In this document: positions 31,978-40,002 of the stretch, in pieces
How the letters are laid out: each line of letters begins with the position of its first letter
Numbering within the stretch: position 1 is the first letter of the stretch
Source: Paraburkholderia flava
GTDB taxonomy: Bacteria > Pseudomonadota > Gammaproteobacteria > Burkholderiales > Burkholderiaceae
Assembly (NCBI RefSeq): GCF_004359985.1
Contig: NZ_SMRO01000002.1
Coordinates: forward strand, 1,747,135 to 1,811,134
Direction of reading: 5' to 3'
Length of the DNA: 64,000 nucleotides
Notes under the pieces: model-generated
Database searches by the model: none
Told to the model about the DNA's origin: nothing
The model's input: the letters and a program-made list of their open reading frames with translations, nothing else
Translations under genes and position numbers: made by a program

Positions 31978-32864
31978 GCTTTCATAAGCGCTGCCGTTGC
32001 GCGACGATCCTGGCGCTTGCATGCATGGCTGGCGGTGCTGTTGCGCAGACCGTTCCGGCAACCGTGCAGCAGCCGCGCGCATTCGGCTACACGATCGGCG
32101 ACGTGCTCGAGCAGCGCGTGCTGTTACAGGCCGGCGGCAAGGATCTGGGTAACGTTGCCGCGCCGTCGGTGGGACGTACGGGGCTATGGCTGGAACGCAG
32201 AGCGTCGCGTGTCGAAACCGATCGCGAGGGGCGCCGCTGGATGGTCATCGGCTACCAGATCGTCAACGCGCCGCAGACGCTCATGCGCATTTCATTGCCT
32301 GCGTTGAAGCTAGGCACAGCTACGGGCGTCGCCTTGCAGATCGCCGAGTGGCCCGCGAGCGTCGGTCCGTTGATGCCTTCCGAGGCGTTCGGCGCAGGCG
32401 ATCTGCAGCCGATGCGCCCCGACCGCGACGCACCTCGTGCAGCAATTGCACCGCTACGGCGGCAGCTTGAGATTGCCACCGGCGTGTTGATCGTGACCCT
32501 GCTCGCGTGGACCGGCTGGTGGCTGTGGCGCAATCATCGCGAGGCGGGGCGTCTGCCGTTCGCGCGGCTGTGGCAACGCATCCGGCACGTCGATGCGCAC
32601 GACGCCGATACCTCCGTCGATGCATGGCTCGGCCTGCACCACGCGTTGAACGAAACCGCAGGACACGTCGTGCATGCCGGCGCGCTGACGATGCTGTTCG
32701 ATCGTGCGCCGCATCTGCAGCCGTTGCGTGAACGGATCGAGCGTTTTTATCGGCAGTCGGCGCAGCGGTACTTCTCGCCACCGTCGGCATCATCCGTCGA
32801 ACCGCATGCGCTGCGCGATCTGTGTCGCGCGCTCTATCTCGCCGAAAGGCGTCGTCAGCGATGA
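31974..32864 (+). CDS. mxaA: MxaA-like protein of methanol dehydrogenase maturation (296 aa)
   Basis: It has an N-terminal signal (TILALACMAGGAVAQ), a periplasmic beta-rich part (AFGYTIGDVLEQRVLLQAG, WMVIGYQIVNAPQTLMRISL), one transmembrane segment near 165-185 (IATGVLIVTLLAWTGWWLW) and a C-terminal cytoplasmic helix-rich part. That layout and position fit MxaA, required for calcium insertion into MxaF in Methylobacterium. Both ends overlap neighbours by 4 bases. Confidence 0.83.
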   Translation: MSFHKRCRCATILALACMAGGAVAQTVPATVQQPRAFGYTIGDVLEQRVLLQAGGKDLGNVAAPSVGRTGLWLERRASRVETDREGRRWMVIGYQIVNAPQTLMRISLPALKLGTATGVALQIAEWPASVGPLMPSEAFGAGDLQPMRPDRDAPRAAIAPLRRQLEIATGVLIVTLLAWTGWWLWRNHREAGRLPFARLWQRIRHVDAHDADTSVDAWLGLHHALNETAGHVVHAGALTMLFDRAPHLQPLRERIERFYRQSAQRYFSPPSASSVEPHALRDLCRALYLAERRRQR

Positions 32865-33844
32865 ACGGCGTCTTCGATTTCGCGCGTCCGTGGCTGCTCG
32901 TGCTGCTGCCGCTCGCGGTGCTGCCGTTGTTGCCACGGCGCAGCGATACGTTGCCGTTTCCGTCGGTCGCGTGGTTGCCTGCCGATCGCACGGGCCGCTG
33001 GCTCGAACGGCTCGCGCGTGCGGGTGCGGTGCTGACGATGCTCGGCATCGTCGTCGGTCTCGCCGGACCGGGGCGCTCGCATCTGCAGACGGTACGTGTG
33101 GGCAGCGGCGCCGAAATCCTGATCCTGATGGACCGCAGCGCAAGCATGGACGAGATGATGGGACGCAAGGGCATCGAGTCGACCGGCGATTCGAAGAGCA
33201 AGGTCGCGCGTGCGTCGCTGACCGGTTTCGTCGCACAACGGCCGAACGATCGCGTCGGCTTCATGATGTTCGGCATCAGCCCCGTGCTCGCGATGCCGTT
33301 CACCTACGATCACCGTGCGATCGACGGCGCGATAGACGGGACCGCGGGCGGTCGCGGGATGCCCGATACGCAACTCGACCGTGGACTGTTGCGGGCGATC
33401 GGCGAATTCGACAACGCGACATGGGCGGGACGGCGCGCGATCGTGCTCGTGTCCGACGGCGGTGCGCGACTCGACGAGCATGCGCGTGCGCTGATCGAGG
33501 CGGGCCTCGCGCGCAACCGCATCGCGCTGTACTTCATCTATCTGCGCAGCAGCGTCTACAGCCCCGACCTGAACGCGAACGATACGACGAACGCGGTATC
33601 GCCCGAGGCGGATCTACATCGCTATTTCCTGACGCTGAAAACACCGTACCGGCTGTTCCAGGCCGGCGACGCGCGCGCGATGGCCTCGGCGATGGCCGAG
33701 ATCAACCGGCAGCAGAATGCGCTGACATCGTTTATCGAGCAATTGCCGCGACAGGATGGAAGCGTGTACTGCTTTGCCGTTGCGCTGCTGTGTTGTGCGC
33801 TGCTGTTCGCGTTGCAGCAGGTTCGGGTGAGGGCATGGTCATGA
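32861..33844 (+). CDS. mxaC: MxaC-like von Willebrand A membrane protein (327 aa)
   Basis: It has an N-terminal BatA-like hydrophobic segment (RPWLLVLLPLAVLPLLP), a second one (AGAVLTMLGIVVGLAG), a VWA domain with the MIDAS motif LILMDRSASM (DxSxS) at about 87-96, and a C-terminal membrane helix (VYCFAVALLCCALLFALQQV). In Methylobacterium MxaC is one of the proteins needed for metal loading of methanol dehydrogenase. Start by ATGA overlap with mxaA. Confidence 0.86.
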   Translation: MNGVFDFARPWLLVLLPLAVLPLLPRRSDTLPFPSVAWLPADRTGRWLERLARAGAVLTMLGIVVGLAGPGRSHLQTVRVGSGAEILILMDRSASMDEMMGRKGIESTGDSKSKVARASLTGFVAQRPNDRVGFMMFGISPVLAMPFTYDHRAIDGAIDGTAGGRGMPDTQLDRGLLRAIGEFDNATWAGRRAIVLVSDGGARLDEHARALIEAGLARNRIALYFIYLRSSVYSPDLNANDTTNAVSPEADLHRYFLTLKTPYRLFQAGDARAMASAMAEINRQQNALTSFIEQLPRQDGSVYCFAVALLCCALLFALQQVRVRAWS

Positions 33845-34407
33845 TGCGCAATCGCGTTCATCTCGCGTTCGGTGCGGTCGCGCTGTGCTGTGTCGTTGCG
33901 ATCGGTTACGACGTCGCGTGTCTGCTGCGTGCGCAGCATATGAATCGCGCAATTGACACCGCCAGTGCGTCGCCGCGCAGCGAAGGCAGCAAAGATATCG
34001 GCGTGCCCGAAGCACGGCTTGCGCGAGCGGTGTCATTGTCCAGAGCCGGCTCATATGACGCGGCGGGCAAGCTCTACGACGAACTGATTCACACGGAAGC
34101 ATCCGGTGACGTCGCCCGCATCGCGCTCTTCGATCTCGGCAACCTGTACCTGCGCGAAGGTATCGGCAACGCGGGTCCCGATGGCAAGGCTGCGCCGGGC
34201 GCGACGCCGTCGATCGCGATGGTCGACGAGGCGAAGGCGCGCTACCGCACGCTACTGCGCACGACGCCGAACGACTGGGATGCGCGCTACAACCTCGAAC
34301 GCGCACTGTGGCTCGTGCCCGAGACGCGCGAACCGCCGGGACCACCTGACGTGCAGACACAAAGCAACGTCAAGGTGCATGACCCGCAGAGCAAGGATCT
34401 GCCGTGA
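33841..34407 (+). CDS. mxaK: MxaK-like membrane-anchored protein (188 aa)
   Basis: An N-terminal membrane anchor (VHLAFGAVALCCVVAIGYDVA) is followed by a periplasmic TPR-like helical region (LSRAGSYDAAGKLYDELIH, IALFDLGNLYLREGI, AKARYRTLLRTTPNDWDARYNLERAL). This and its place between C and L identify MxaK. Three in-frame ATGs lie at 33835, 33841 and 33844; 33841 gives the ATGA overlap used throughout this operon. Confidence 0.84.
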   Translation: MMRNRVHLAFGAVALCCVVAIGYDVACLLRAQHMNRAIDTASASPRSEGSKDIGVPEARLARAVSLSRAGSYDAAGKLYDELIHTEASGDVARIALFDLGNLYLREGIGNAGPDGKAAPGATPSIAMVDEAKARYRTLLRTTPNDWDARYNLERALWLVPETREPPGPPDVQTQSNVKVHDPQSKDLP

Positions 34408-35366
34408 AGGCCGGCGCGTTCATGCGTGGCTGGCGTCACGGGTTCACCGCGGCGGCATGCGTGCTGCTCGTGGCCGCGATCGCGCTGCCGCGTGTGACAT
34501 TGCCGCGCGACACGTACAGCTATGTCGTCACGTTCGATATCACGCAGAGCATGGACGTCGAGGACGAAAGCCTGAACGATGAGCCGGTGAGCCGGCTCGC
34601 GTATGCCCGCGCCGCGATGCGCGATGCGCTCGCGCAACTGCCGTGTGGATCGACGGTCGGATGGAGCGTGTTTACCGGTGAACGCACGCTGCTGTTGCTC
34701 GCGCCGATCGAGGTGTGTGGTCATTACGATGCGCTGCTCGCATCGCTCGATGCGATCGACGGACGGATGCGTTGGACCAACTGGAGCCGTATCGCGGAGG
34801 GCGGGGTGTATTCGGCGGTGCGCGTTGCGCGCGAGATCGGCCGCAATGTGTCAGTGATTTTCGTCACCGACGGTCAGGAAGCGCCACCTGTGTTGCCATC
34901 CGAGGCGCTGATGCGCGACATTAATCCGGAGCGGGTCGGCGGCTGGCTGATCGGCGTCGGCGGCGATCAGCCAGCGCCGATTCCGAAGACCGATGCGAAC
35001 GGCGATCGTGTCGGCTACTGGAACGCGAACGATGTGATCCAGGTGCCGACGCAGGAGGGCGCGCCGTCGCCGGATAGTCACGAGGAACGTTCCGCATTGC
35101 GTGGGCAGTACCTCGCGGCCGTGGCGGGGCGGATCGGCTTCGGTTACCGGCGTCTGCTGACGCCGGTTTCGCTCGCTGATGCGATGCGCGATCCGCGGCT
35201 CGCGCATCGTGAATCCGTTGCGACGGATGTGCGCATCTATCCGGCGATGCTTGCGCTGCTGTTGCTCGTCGCGCGGTTTATGCCTGAGCCTGGGTGGTTT
35301 CGTGGGCGGCGGCGCTATGCGCGAGTTAATGCTGCTGCAGCGACCGGGCGGTTGCGTCAGTCGTAG
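34404..35366 (+). CDS. mxaL: MxaL-like von Willebrand A protein (320 aa)
   Basis: It starts with GTG overlapping the mxaK stop (GTGA). An N-terminal hydrophobic anchor (GFTAAACVLLVAAIALP) precedes a VWA domain with MIDAS-like VVTFDITQSMDVED (D-x-T-x-S), then VIFVTDGQEAPP; a C-terminal helix is near MLALLLLVARFM. It is the last gene of mxaRSACKL. The D, E, H and B genes that follow in Methylobacterium are absent; the next gene is an unrelated exporter. Confidence 0.85.
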   Translation: MKAGAFMRGWRHGFTAAACVLLVAAIALPRVTLPRDTYSYVVTFDITQSMDVEDESLNDEPVSRLAYARAAMRDALAQLPCGSTVGWSVFTGERTLLLLAPIEVCGHYDALLASLDAIDGRMRWTNWSRIAEGGVYSAVRVAREIGRNVSVIFVTDGQEAPPVLPSEALMRDINPERVGGWLIGVGGDQPAPIPKTDANGDRVGYWNANDVIQVPTQEGAPSPDSHEERSALRGQYLAAVAGRIGFGYRRLLTPVSLADAMRDPRLAHRESVATDVRIYPAMLALLLLVARFMPEPGWFRGRRRYARVNAAAATGRLRQS

Positions 35367-35392
35367 CTCGCGATACTCAGCGTCAGCGTCCC

Positions 35393-37003
35393 TCAACGTC
35401 CCGCCGTGCCTGCAACCGCATCTGACCGCGATTCGCCACGATTCGCGAGCCACCAGATTCCAGCAGAAGACACCAACGCCAGATAGCCCGCGACACTCAT
35501 CGCCGCCGAGAATCCGCTCGCGAAACCGGCCGGAGCGATTGTGATCATCGCGTGCTGAAGATCCGGCGCGAGTCGCGCAAGCGCGTGGCCGATATCGCCG
35601 GCCAGCAGATCCGACATGAAACCCGCATCGATGCACGCGTTGCCCGTTGTATGACACGGCATCGCGGCATCGATTGCGGCATGCGTACGCGATGCAAGCA
35701 CCGCGCCGAGCACACCCACCGACATCGAGATCGCGGTAAAGCGCGTCGTCGCACTGATACCCGACGCCATGCCCGTGCGGTGCGAAGGCACGCACGCCAT
35801 GATGGCCTTTTGCGTGTCCCCGTTCAGCACGCCCGCACCGAGTCCGGTCACGATCATCCCGAGCGCGACCCATGCATAGTCGTTCGATTGCGCAACGGCG
35901 GCTGTCAGCAGATTGCCCGCGCCGACCATCACGAGCCCGATCGACAGCGTCGTCGTCAAACCCGTCAGACGCCGGCCGATTCGTGCGCCCAGATACGGCC
36001 CGACGATCATCGACAACGCGAACGGCAGCATGCCGACGCCCGCATGCACAGGCGTCCATTCGAACGCGTTCTGCAGGTAAAGCGGCAGGAACGTCATCAT
36101 CACCTGTGCGCAGGCTGCATAGCCGAACATCCCGAGTACGGCTGCGACGAAGCGCGGCTGCGAGAACAGCGACAGGTCGATGACCGCATGCGCGAAGCGC
36201 TTTTCGACCACGACGAAACCCGCGATCAATATCACGCAGGCTGCGAAGCGCAACGCCGTGACGGCGCTGTGCCAGCCGTCGGCCTGGGTACCGATCAACG
36301 CCCAGATGCCGCACGCGAGGCCGATCCCGAACAGCAGGCTACCGACGAAATCGACACGTTCAGCGTGCGGATTGCGCGAATCCGTGACCGCACGCAGCGC
36401 ACAGACGATCAGCGTCGCGCAGAGCGGCAGATTCAGCAGAAAAATCCAGCGCCACCCGACCCATTCCGTGATGACGCCGCCGACGAGCGGTGCAACGGTC
36501 GTCGCGATGCCCATCGTCATACCCCAGATCGCCCATGCATGTGCACGTTCGCGTGGACCGGGAAACGCATTCGCGATCACGGCGAGCGCGGCCGTCACCA
36601 GCATCGCCGCGCCGACGCCTTTCACCGCGCGCGAGATATTGAGGAACATCACGCTCGGTGCAATCCCGCAGCCGAACGATGCCAGTGCGAACACGAGCAG
36701 CCCGAGCAGCAGCATCCTCTTGCGCCCATAGCGGTCCGCGAGACCACCCATCGGCAGCAGGCACGATGCAAACGCGACCATATACGCACTGACGACCCAT
36801 TCGACGTCGGCGAAACCCGCGTGAAACGAGCGCGCAATCGACGGCAGCGATACCGCGACGATGTTGGTATCGAGCGCGATCAATCCGCAGCTTGCGCAGG
36901 TCGTCGCGAGCAGAAACCAGCGCGAGCCCGAAGCGGCGTGCAGTGTCTCGCCGACGACCGTACCGCCGCTAACGTTGTCGCCCGCGTCCTTTTCCTTCCA
37001 CAT
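35393..37003 (-). CDS. MFS drug-type exporter, DHA2 family, 14 TM (536 aa)
   Basis: Inner-membrane proton-coupled antiporter. Motifs: LDTNIVAVSLPSIARSF in TM1, GGLADRYGRKRMLLLG after TM2, and LNGDTQKAIMACVPSHRTGMASG in the second half; 14 predicted hydrophobic segments fit DHA2. The ATG at 37003 (MWKEKDAG) has a weak ribosome site and the right distance to TM1; 37045 or a GTG at 37078 are alternatives. It is divergent from a LysR gene that likely controls it. Confidence 0.88.
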   Translation of the reverse strand: MWKEKDAGDNVSGGTVVGETLHAASGSRWFLLATTCASCGLIALDTNIVAVSLPSIARSFHAGFADVEWVVSAYMVAFASCLLPMGGLADRYGRKRMLLLGLLVFALASFGCGIAPSVMFLNISRAVKGVGAAMLVTAALAVIANAFPGPRERAHAWAIWGMTMGIATTVAPLVGGVITEWVGWRWIFLLNLPLCATLIVCALRAVTDSRNPHAERVDFVGSLLFGIGLACGIWALIGTQADGWHSAVTALRFAACVILIAGFVVVEKRFAHAVIDLSLFSQPRFVAAVLGMFGYAACAQVMMTFLPLYLQNAFEWTPVHAGVGMLPFALSMIVGPYLGARIGRRLTGLTTTLSIGLVMVGAGNLLTAAVAQSNDYAWVALGMIVTGLGAGVLNGDTQKAIMACVPSHRTGMASGISATTRFTAISMSVGVLGAVLASRTHAAIDAAMPCHTTGNACIDAGFMSDLLAGDIGHALARLAPDLQHAMITIAPAGFASGFSAAMSVAGYLALVSSAGIWWLANRGESRSDAVAGTAGR

Positions 37004-37093
37004 GTTCCGTGTCCCAAAGCATATAAACGATTCAGCGGATGCCATGGTAGTGTTTGTTGTATATTTTTTCGATAGCACAGAAACTCACATTAA

Positions 37094-37109
37094 TTCATTC
37101 TGGAATGAA
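37094..37109. promoter_or_regulatory. Palindrome in the exporter/LysR divergent gap
   Basis: Perfect 7-bp arms TTCATTC / GAATGAA with a 2-base centre, ending 5 bases before the LysR ATG and overlapping its ribosome-binding area. Probable autoregulatory or activator site for the LysR protein. The gap is locally AT-rich. Confidence 0.55.
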
Positions 37110-37114
37110 CAGAG

Positions 37115-38002
37115 ATGAACCTCGAGCTGCGTCACCTGCACTGCATTCTTGCCGTCGCGCGGCATCTGCACTTTGCTCGCGCGGCCGACGAACTGGGGCT
37201 CGCACCGCCGTCGCTGACGAAGCAGATCCAGGATGCCGAGCGTCTGCTGAAGTTTCGTCTGTTCGACCGGACGCGGCGCTCGGTATCGCTGACCTTCGCG
37301 GGCGAAGCCTATATTCCGCAGGTTGTCGCCGCGCTTGCGCAGCTCGAACAGGCGCGTGAACTCGGGCTACTGGCCGAACGCGGCCAGTTGGGGCGTATTC
37401 GCATCGGCTATGTTTCATCGGCCGCGTTCGCGGGCGTCATGCGTAGAACGGTGGCGGAATTTCGGCAACTGCATCCGCGGATCGATCTGCAACTGTCGGA
37501 GATTCCGATGGGCGAGATTCCGGCACGTCTCGCCGATGGAGAACTCGATGCCGCGTACGTCCGGCCGCCGATGAATTTTCCGGAAGGGCTGCAGTCGATG
37601 CGCGTTCACCAGGACGAGTTCGTCGTCGCCGTGCCGGAAGATTCCGTGCTGGCTGCGCATGCGGCCATTACGCCGCAGCAGCTAAAGGGCGCGCAGTTCG
37701 CCGTGCCCGAGCAGGAGTTCGGCACGATGGAAGTCGGACGGCGAGGACGCTTTCCTCCGCTGGTCGGGTCGCGGCCTGGACCGTTGACAGCGGTGCTTGC
37801 GAGCGTGTCACTTGGAGACGCTGTTGCGGTGGTTCCGCGTGCGCTGTGCGATTGCGTGTCGTTACCTGGAGTCGTGTATAGACCGCTGGCCGGCAAGCCC
37901 ATCGCAACAGAAATCGTTTTGCTCTATCACAGGCATGAACGCTCGAATGCGGTGCGAGCGTTCTTGCGGTATGCGCGCAGCGAAGCAGCGTTAGCTGCCT
38001 GA
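37115..38002 (+). CDS. LysR-family regulator of the divergent MFS exporter (295 aa)
   Basis: HTH at residues about 1-60: LRHLHCILAVARHLHFARAADELGLAPPSLTKQIQDAE. The effector domain includes IGYVSSAAFAGVMRRTVAEFRQLHPRIDL. It resembles the group that regulates divergent exporters and benzoate-type genes. Inducer unknown. The start at 37115 follows GAACAGAG, a weak site, but matches family length. Confidence 0.9.
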   Translation: MNLELRHLHCILAVARHLHFARAADELGLAPPSLTKQIQDAERLLKFRLFDRTRRSVSLTFAGEAYIPQVVAALAQLEQARELGLLAERGQLGRIRIGYVSSAAFAGVMRRTVAEFRQLHPRIDLQLSEIPMGEIPARLADGELDAAYVRPPMNFPEGLQSMRVHQDEFVVAVPEDSVLAAHAAITPQQLKGAQFAVPEQEFGTMEVGRRGRFPPLVGSRPGPLTAVLASVSLGDAVAVVPRALCDCVSLPGVVYRPLAGKPIATEIVLLYHRHERSNAVRAFLRYARSEAALAA

Positions 38003-38120
38003 AGGGACGCACCCGCTTCAAGTCTTTCGGCCGTTCATCGAATGCTCGAATCTCATCCAGTCATCCATGACGCGCTGATGTAAGTATTGCGACGCTCATC
38101 TCGCAGAGAGTACGCAGTTT

Positions 38121-38138
38121 CCTTAAGATTTCCTTCAG
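38121..38138 (+). promoter_or_regulatory. Direct repeat resembling an OmpR-type response-regulator box
   Basis: CCTTAAG (38121-38127) and CCTTCAG (38132-38138) are spaced 11 bases, one helical turn, about 100 bases upstream of the hpnJ relic/hpnI unit. A similar TCTCAG / CTTCAG pair lies at 45594-45610. These look like sites for an OmpR-family regulator such as those encoded at 41430 or 44817. Confidence 0.4.
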
Positions 38139-38241
38139 CTTTGCTCCGTACCATTCGCGCCATCCGCTCGTAGCCAGCGAGAACGCCGTTCAAGTATCGG
38201 CAACCATCGGGAAGCGCGCGTCACGGTTCGCCGGAGCATCC

Positions 38242-38505
38242 ATGAAAACGCTGTTTTTGCAGGCTCCGTCGTATGACGGGTTCGACGGCGGCGCGGGTTC
38301 GCGCTATCGGGCTAAACGCGAAGGATGCTCGGTGGGGCTTGCGCAGCCCGTGGTGCTCGCACCGGATAACCGCGTGCTCGATGCAACGACAGACGGCTCG
38401 ATCGAGCACAACGCGCTTCATCCCTCGCTCGAACGCTTCCCCATGCAGCAGCGTCTGCGCGAACGCGTCGAATTCGTCCGTTTCCTGCGCGCACACGACG
38501 CATGA
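38242..38505 (+). pseudogene. hpnJ: Truncated relic of hopanoid radical-SAM gene hpnJ (87 codons)
   Basis: The first about 25 residues (MKTLFLQAPSYDGFDGGAGS, then RYRAKRE) are the characteristic N-terminus of HpnJ, a radical SAM protein of roughly 470 aa in hopanoid head-group modification. After that only LAQPVVLAPDNRVLDA still matches, the segment before it is shortened, and the radical-SAM cysteines are gone. It still has a ribosome site (CCGGAG) and ends ATGA over the hpnI start. It probably lost function by internal deletion but may serve as a leader for hpnI translation. Confidence 0.75.
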
Positions 38506-39683
38506 GCGCTGCCCATCTAGTCGCGTTCGTGCTGGCTTGTCTGTGCGGCACCGGCGCGGTGCTGGGCATCGGCTATACGTTGCTCTCGGCCGTGCTGATC
38601 GGCCGGTTTTTTGCGAAGCCGGTTTCCGAACCGACAAGTTTTCCGCCCGTCACCATCGTCAAGCCGCTACATGGCAACGAGTGGGCATTGCTCGCGAATC
38701 TGCGGAGTTTTTGCGAGCAGGATTATCCGGGCACCGTGCAGTTCCTGTTTGGCGTGCACGATTCCGGAGATCCGGCGCTGGCGGTTGTCGACGAGCTTCG
38801 ACGTCTGCACCCGGATGCGCACGTCACCGTCGTCGCGGATGCACGTCTATACGGACCAAACCGCAAGATCAGCAATATTCTCAACATGCTGCCGCACGCA
38901 CAGCATGACGTGCTCGTATTCGCTGACAGCGACGTGAGCGTGACACCCACGTACCTGCGCCATCTGGTCGGTGAACTGCAGAATCCTGGGGTCGGTCTCG
39001 TCACCTGCGCGTATCGCGGGCAGCCTGATCCCGGTTTCTGGCCGCGCCTGTCCGCGAAGGCGATCAACTACCATTTTCTGCCTGGCGTCGTGACGGGGCT
39101 CACGCTCGGTCTCGCGCGTCCTTGCTTTGGCCAGACGATTGCAATGCGCCGCGATACGCTCGAGAAGATCGGCGGCCTTGCGCCGTTTGTCCGGCATCTC
39201 GCCGAGGATCACGCGATCGGCGAGGCGGTTCGCATGACCGGCGAGAAGGTCGCGATTCCACCGTTCACGATTACGCACGCGTGCGTCGAAACCAGTGCGA
39301 AGCAGCTGATTTCGCACGAACTGCGCTGGAGTCGCACGATCCGCAGTGTCAACCCGATCGGTCACTTCGGGTCCGCGTTGATTCATCCGCTGGCGTTCGC
39401 ATTGCTGGCCATGCTGCTGTCCGGCGCGGCCGCATGGTCGTGGCCGCTACTGCTCGCGGCGCTCGGCGCGCGCGTCGCGCTGAAGCTGCTGTCGGACCGC
39501 GCATTGCAGCAGGCGCGCGGCGATCTGTGGTTGCTGCCGCTGTGGGACATCGTGTCGTTCGCGATCTTCGTCGCGAGCTTCTGTTCGTCACGCGTCATCT
39601 GGCGCGGCTTTCGTTTCGAAGTCGACGGCGACGGATTGTTGACCGCGGTGCAGGACGAGCCGCGTTCGATGGGTAACGGTTGA
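38502..39683 (+). CDS. hpnI: HpnI, hopanoid-associated glycosyltransferase (393 aa)
   Basis: Membrane GT2-type enzyme (ceramide glucosyltransferase-like) acting on bacteriohopanetetrol derivatives. It has an N-terminal helix (VLACLCGTGAVLGIGYTLLSAV), a GT core with PPVTIVKPLHGNEWALLANL, DVLVFADSDVSVTPTYLRHL (D-x-D-type metal site) and LAEDHAIGEAVRMTG, the acceptor-side EDHAIG and RWSRTIRSVNP motifs, and C-terminal helices. Its start overlaps the hpnJ relic stop. hpnK and the shc operon are not in the window. Confidence 0.9.
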   Translation: MSAAHLVAFVLACLCGTGAVLGIGYTLLSAVLIGRFFAKPVSEPTSFPPVTIVKPLHGNEWALLANLRSFCEQDYPGTVQFLFGVHDSGDPALAVVDELRRLHPDAHVTVVADARLYGPNRKISNILNMLPHAQHDVLVFADSDVSVTPTYLRHLVGELQNPGVGLVTCAYRGQPDPGFWPRLSAKAINYHFLPGVVTGLTLGLARPCFGQTIAMRRDTLEKIGGLAPFVRHLAEDHAIGEAVRMTGEKVAIPPFTITHACVETSAKQLISHELRWSRTIRSVNPIGHFGSALIHPLAFALLAMLLSGAAAWSWPLLLAALGARVALKLLSDRALQQARGDLWLLPLWDIVSFAIFVASFCSSRVIWRGFRFEVDGDGLLTAVQDEPRSMGNG

Positions 39684-40002
39684 CGCACGACGGGTTCGCG
39701 ACCTGCTGATTTTCGTTCCGGGGTTGCTCGCGTGTCCGCACGACCGCGTCCACGACAGGCAGGCGTCGGCCCGATCCGCCGCGTGGCGCCACACGGCAGC
39801 GCCAGGACAAACCCGCACAAACGACAAAAGCGCGCTCCTTGAAAGCGCCAGGAAAGATTGCCCCTCCCAGAATGGCCGGGGCGGCGATCGAACGCCACCC
39901 GCATGCGGGATATACCGGAGACACGTCAATGCAAGCTTCCTTCGAGCGCGGGCCGCGTCCCGTGTTTCGCGAGTGCCGGCATCGTTTGCGTTGAGCAAGT
40001 GG
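39684..40002. other. Gap between hpnI and the TctE-like kinase
   Basis: 319 bases with no recognised gene. A 21-codon ORF (39929-39994, MQASFERGPRPVFRECRHR...) has a GGAG site and ends just before the kinase start, so it could be a leader peptide; evidence is thin. Short stems such as CCCC...GGGG near 39858-39885 are visible but not a clear terminator. Confidence 0.3.

Noticed and set aside
35552..37075. Plus-strand ORF of 507 codons over the DHA2 exporter
   Set aside because: Shadow of a membrane protein gene; extremely Arg/His-rich with no recognisable fold.
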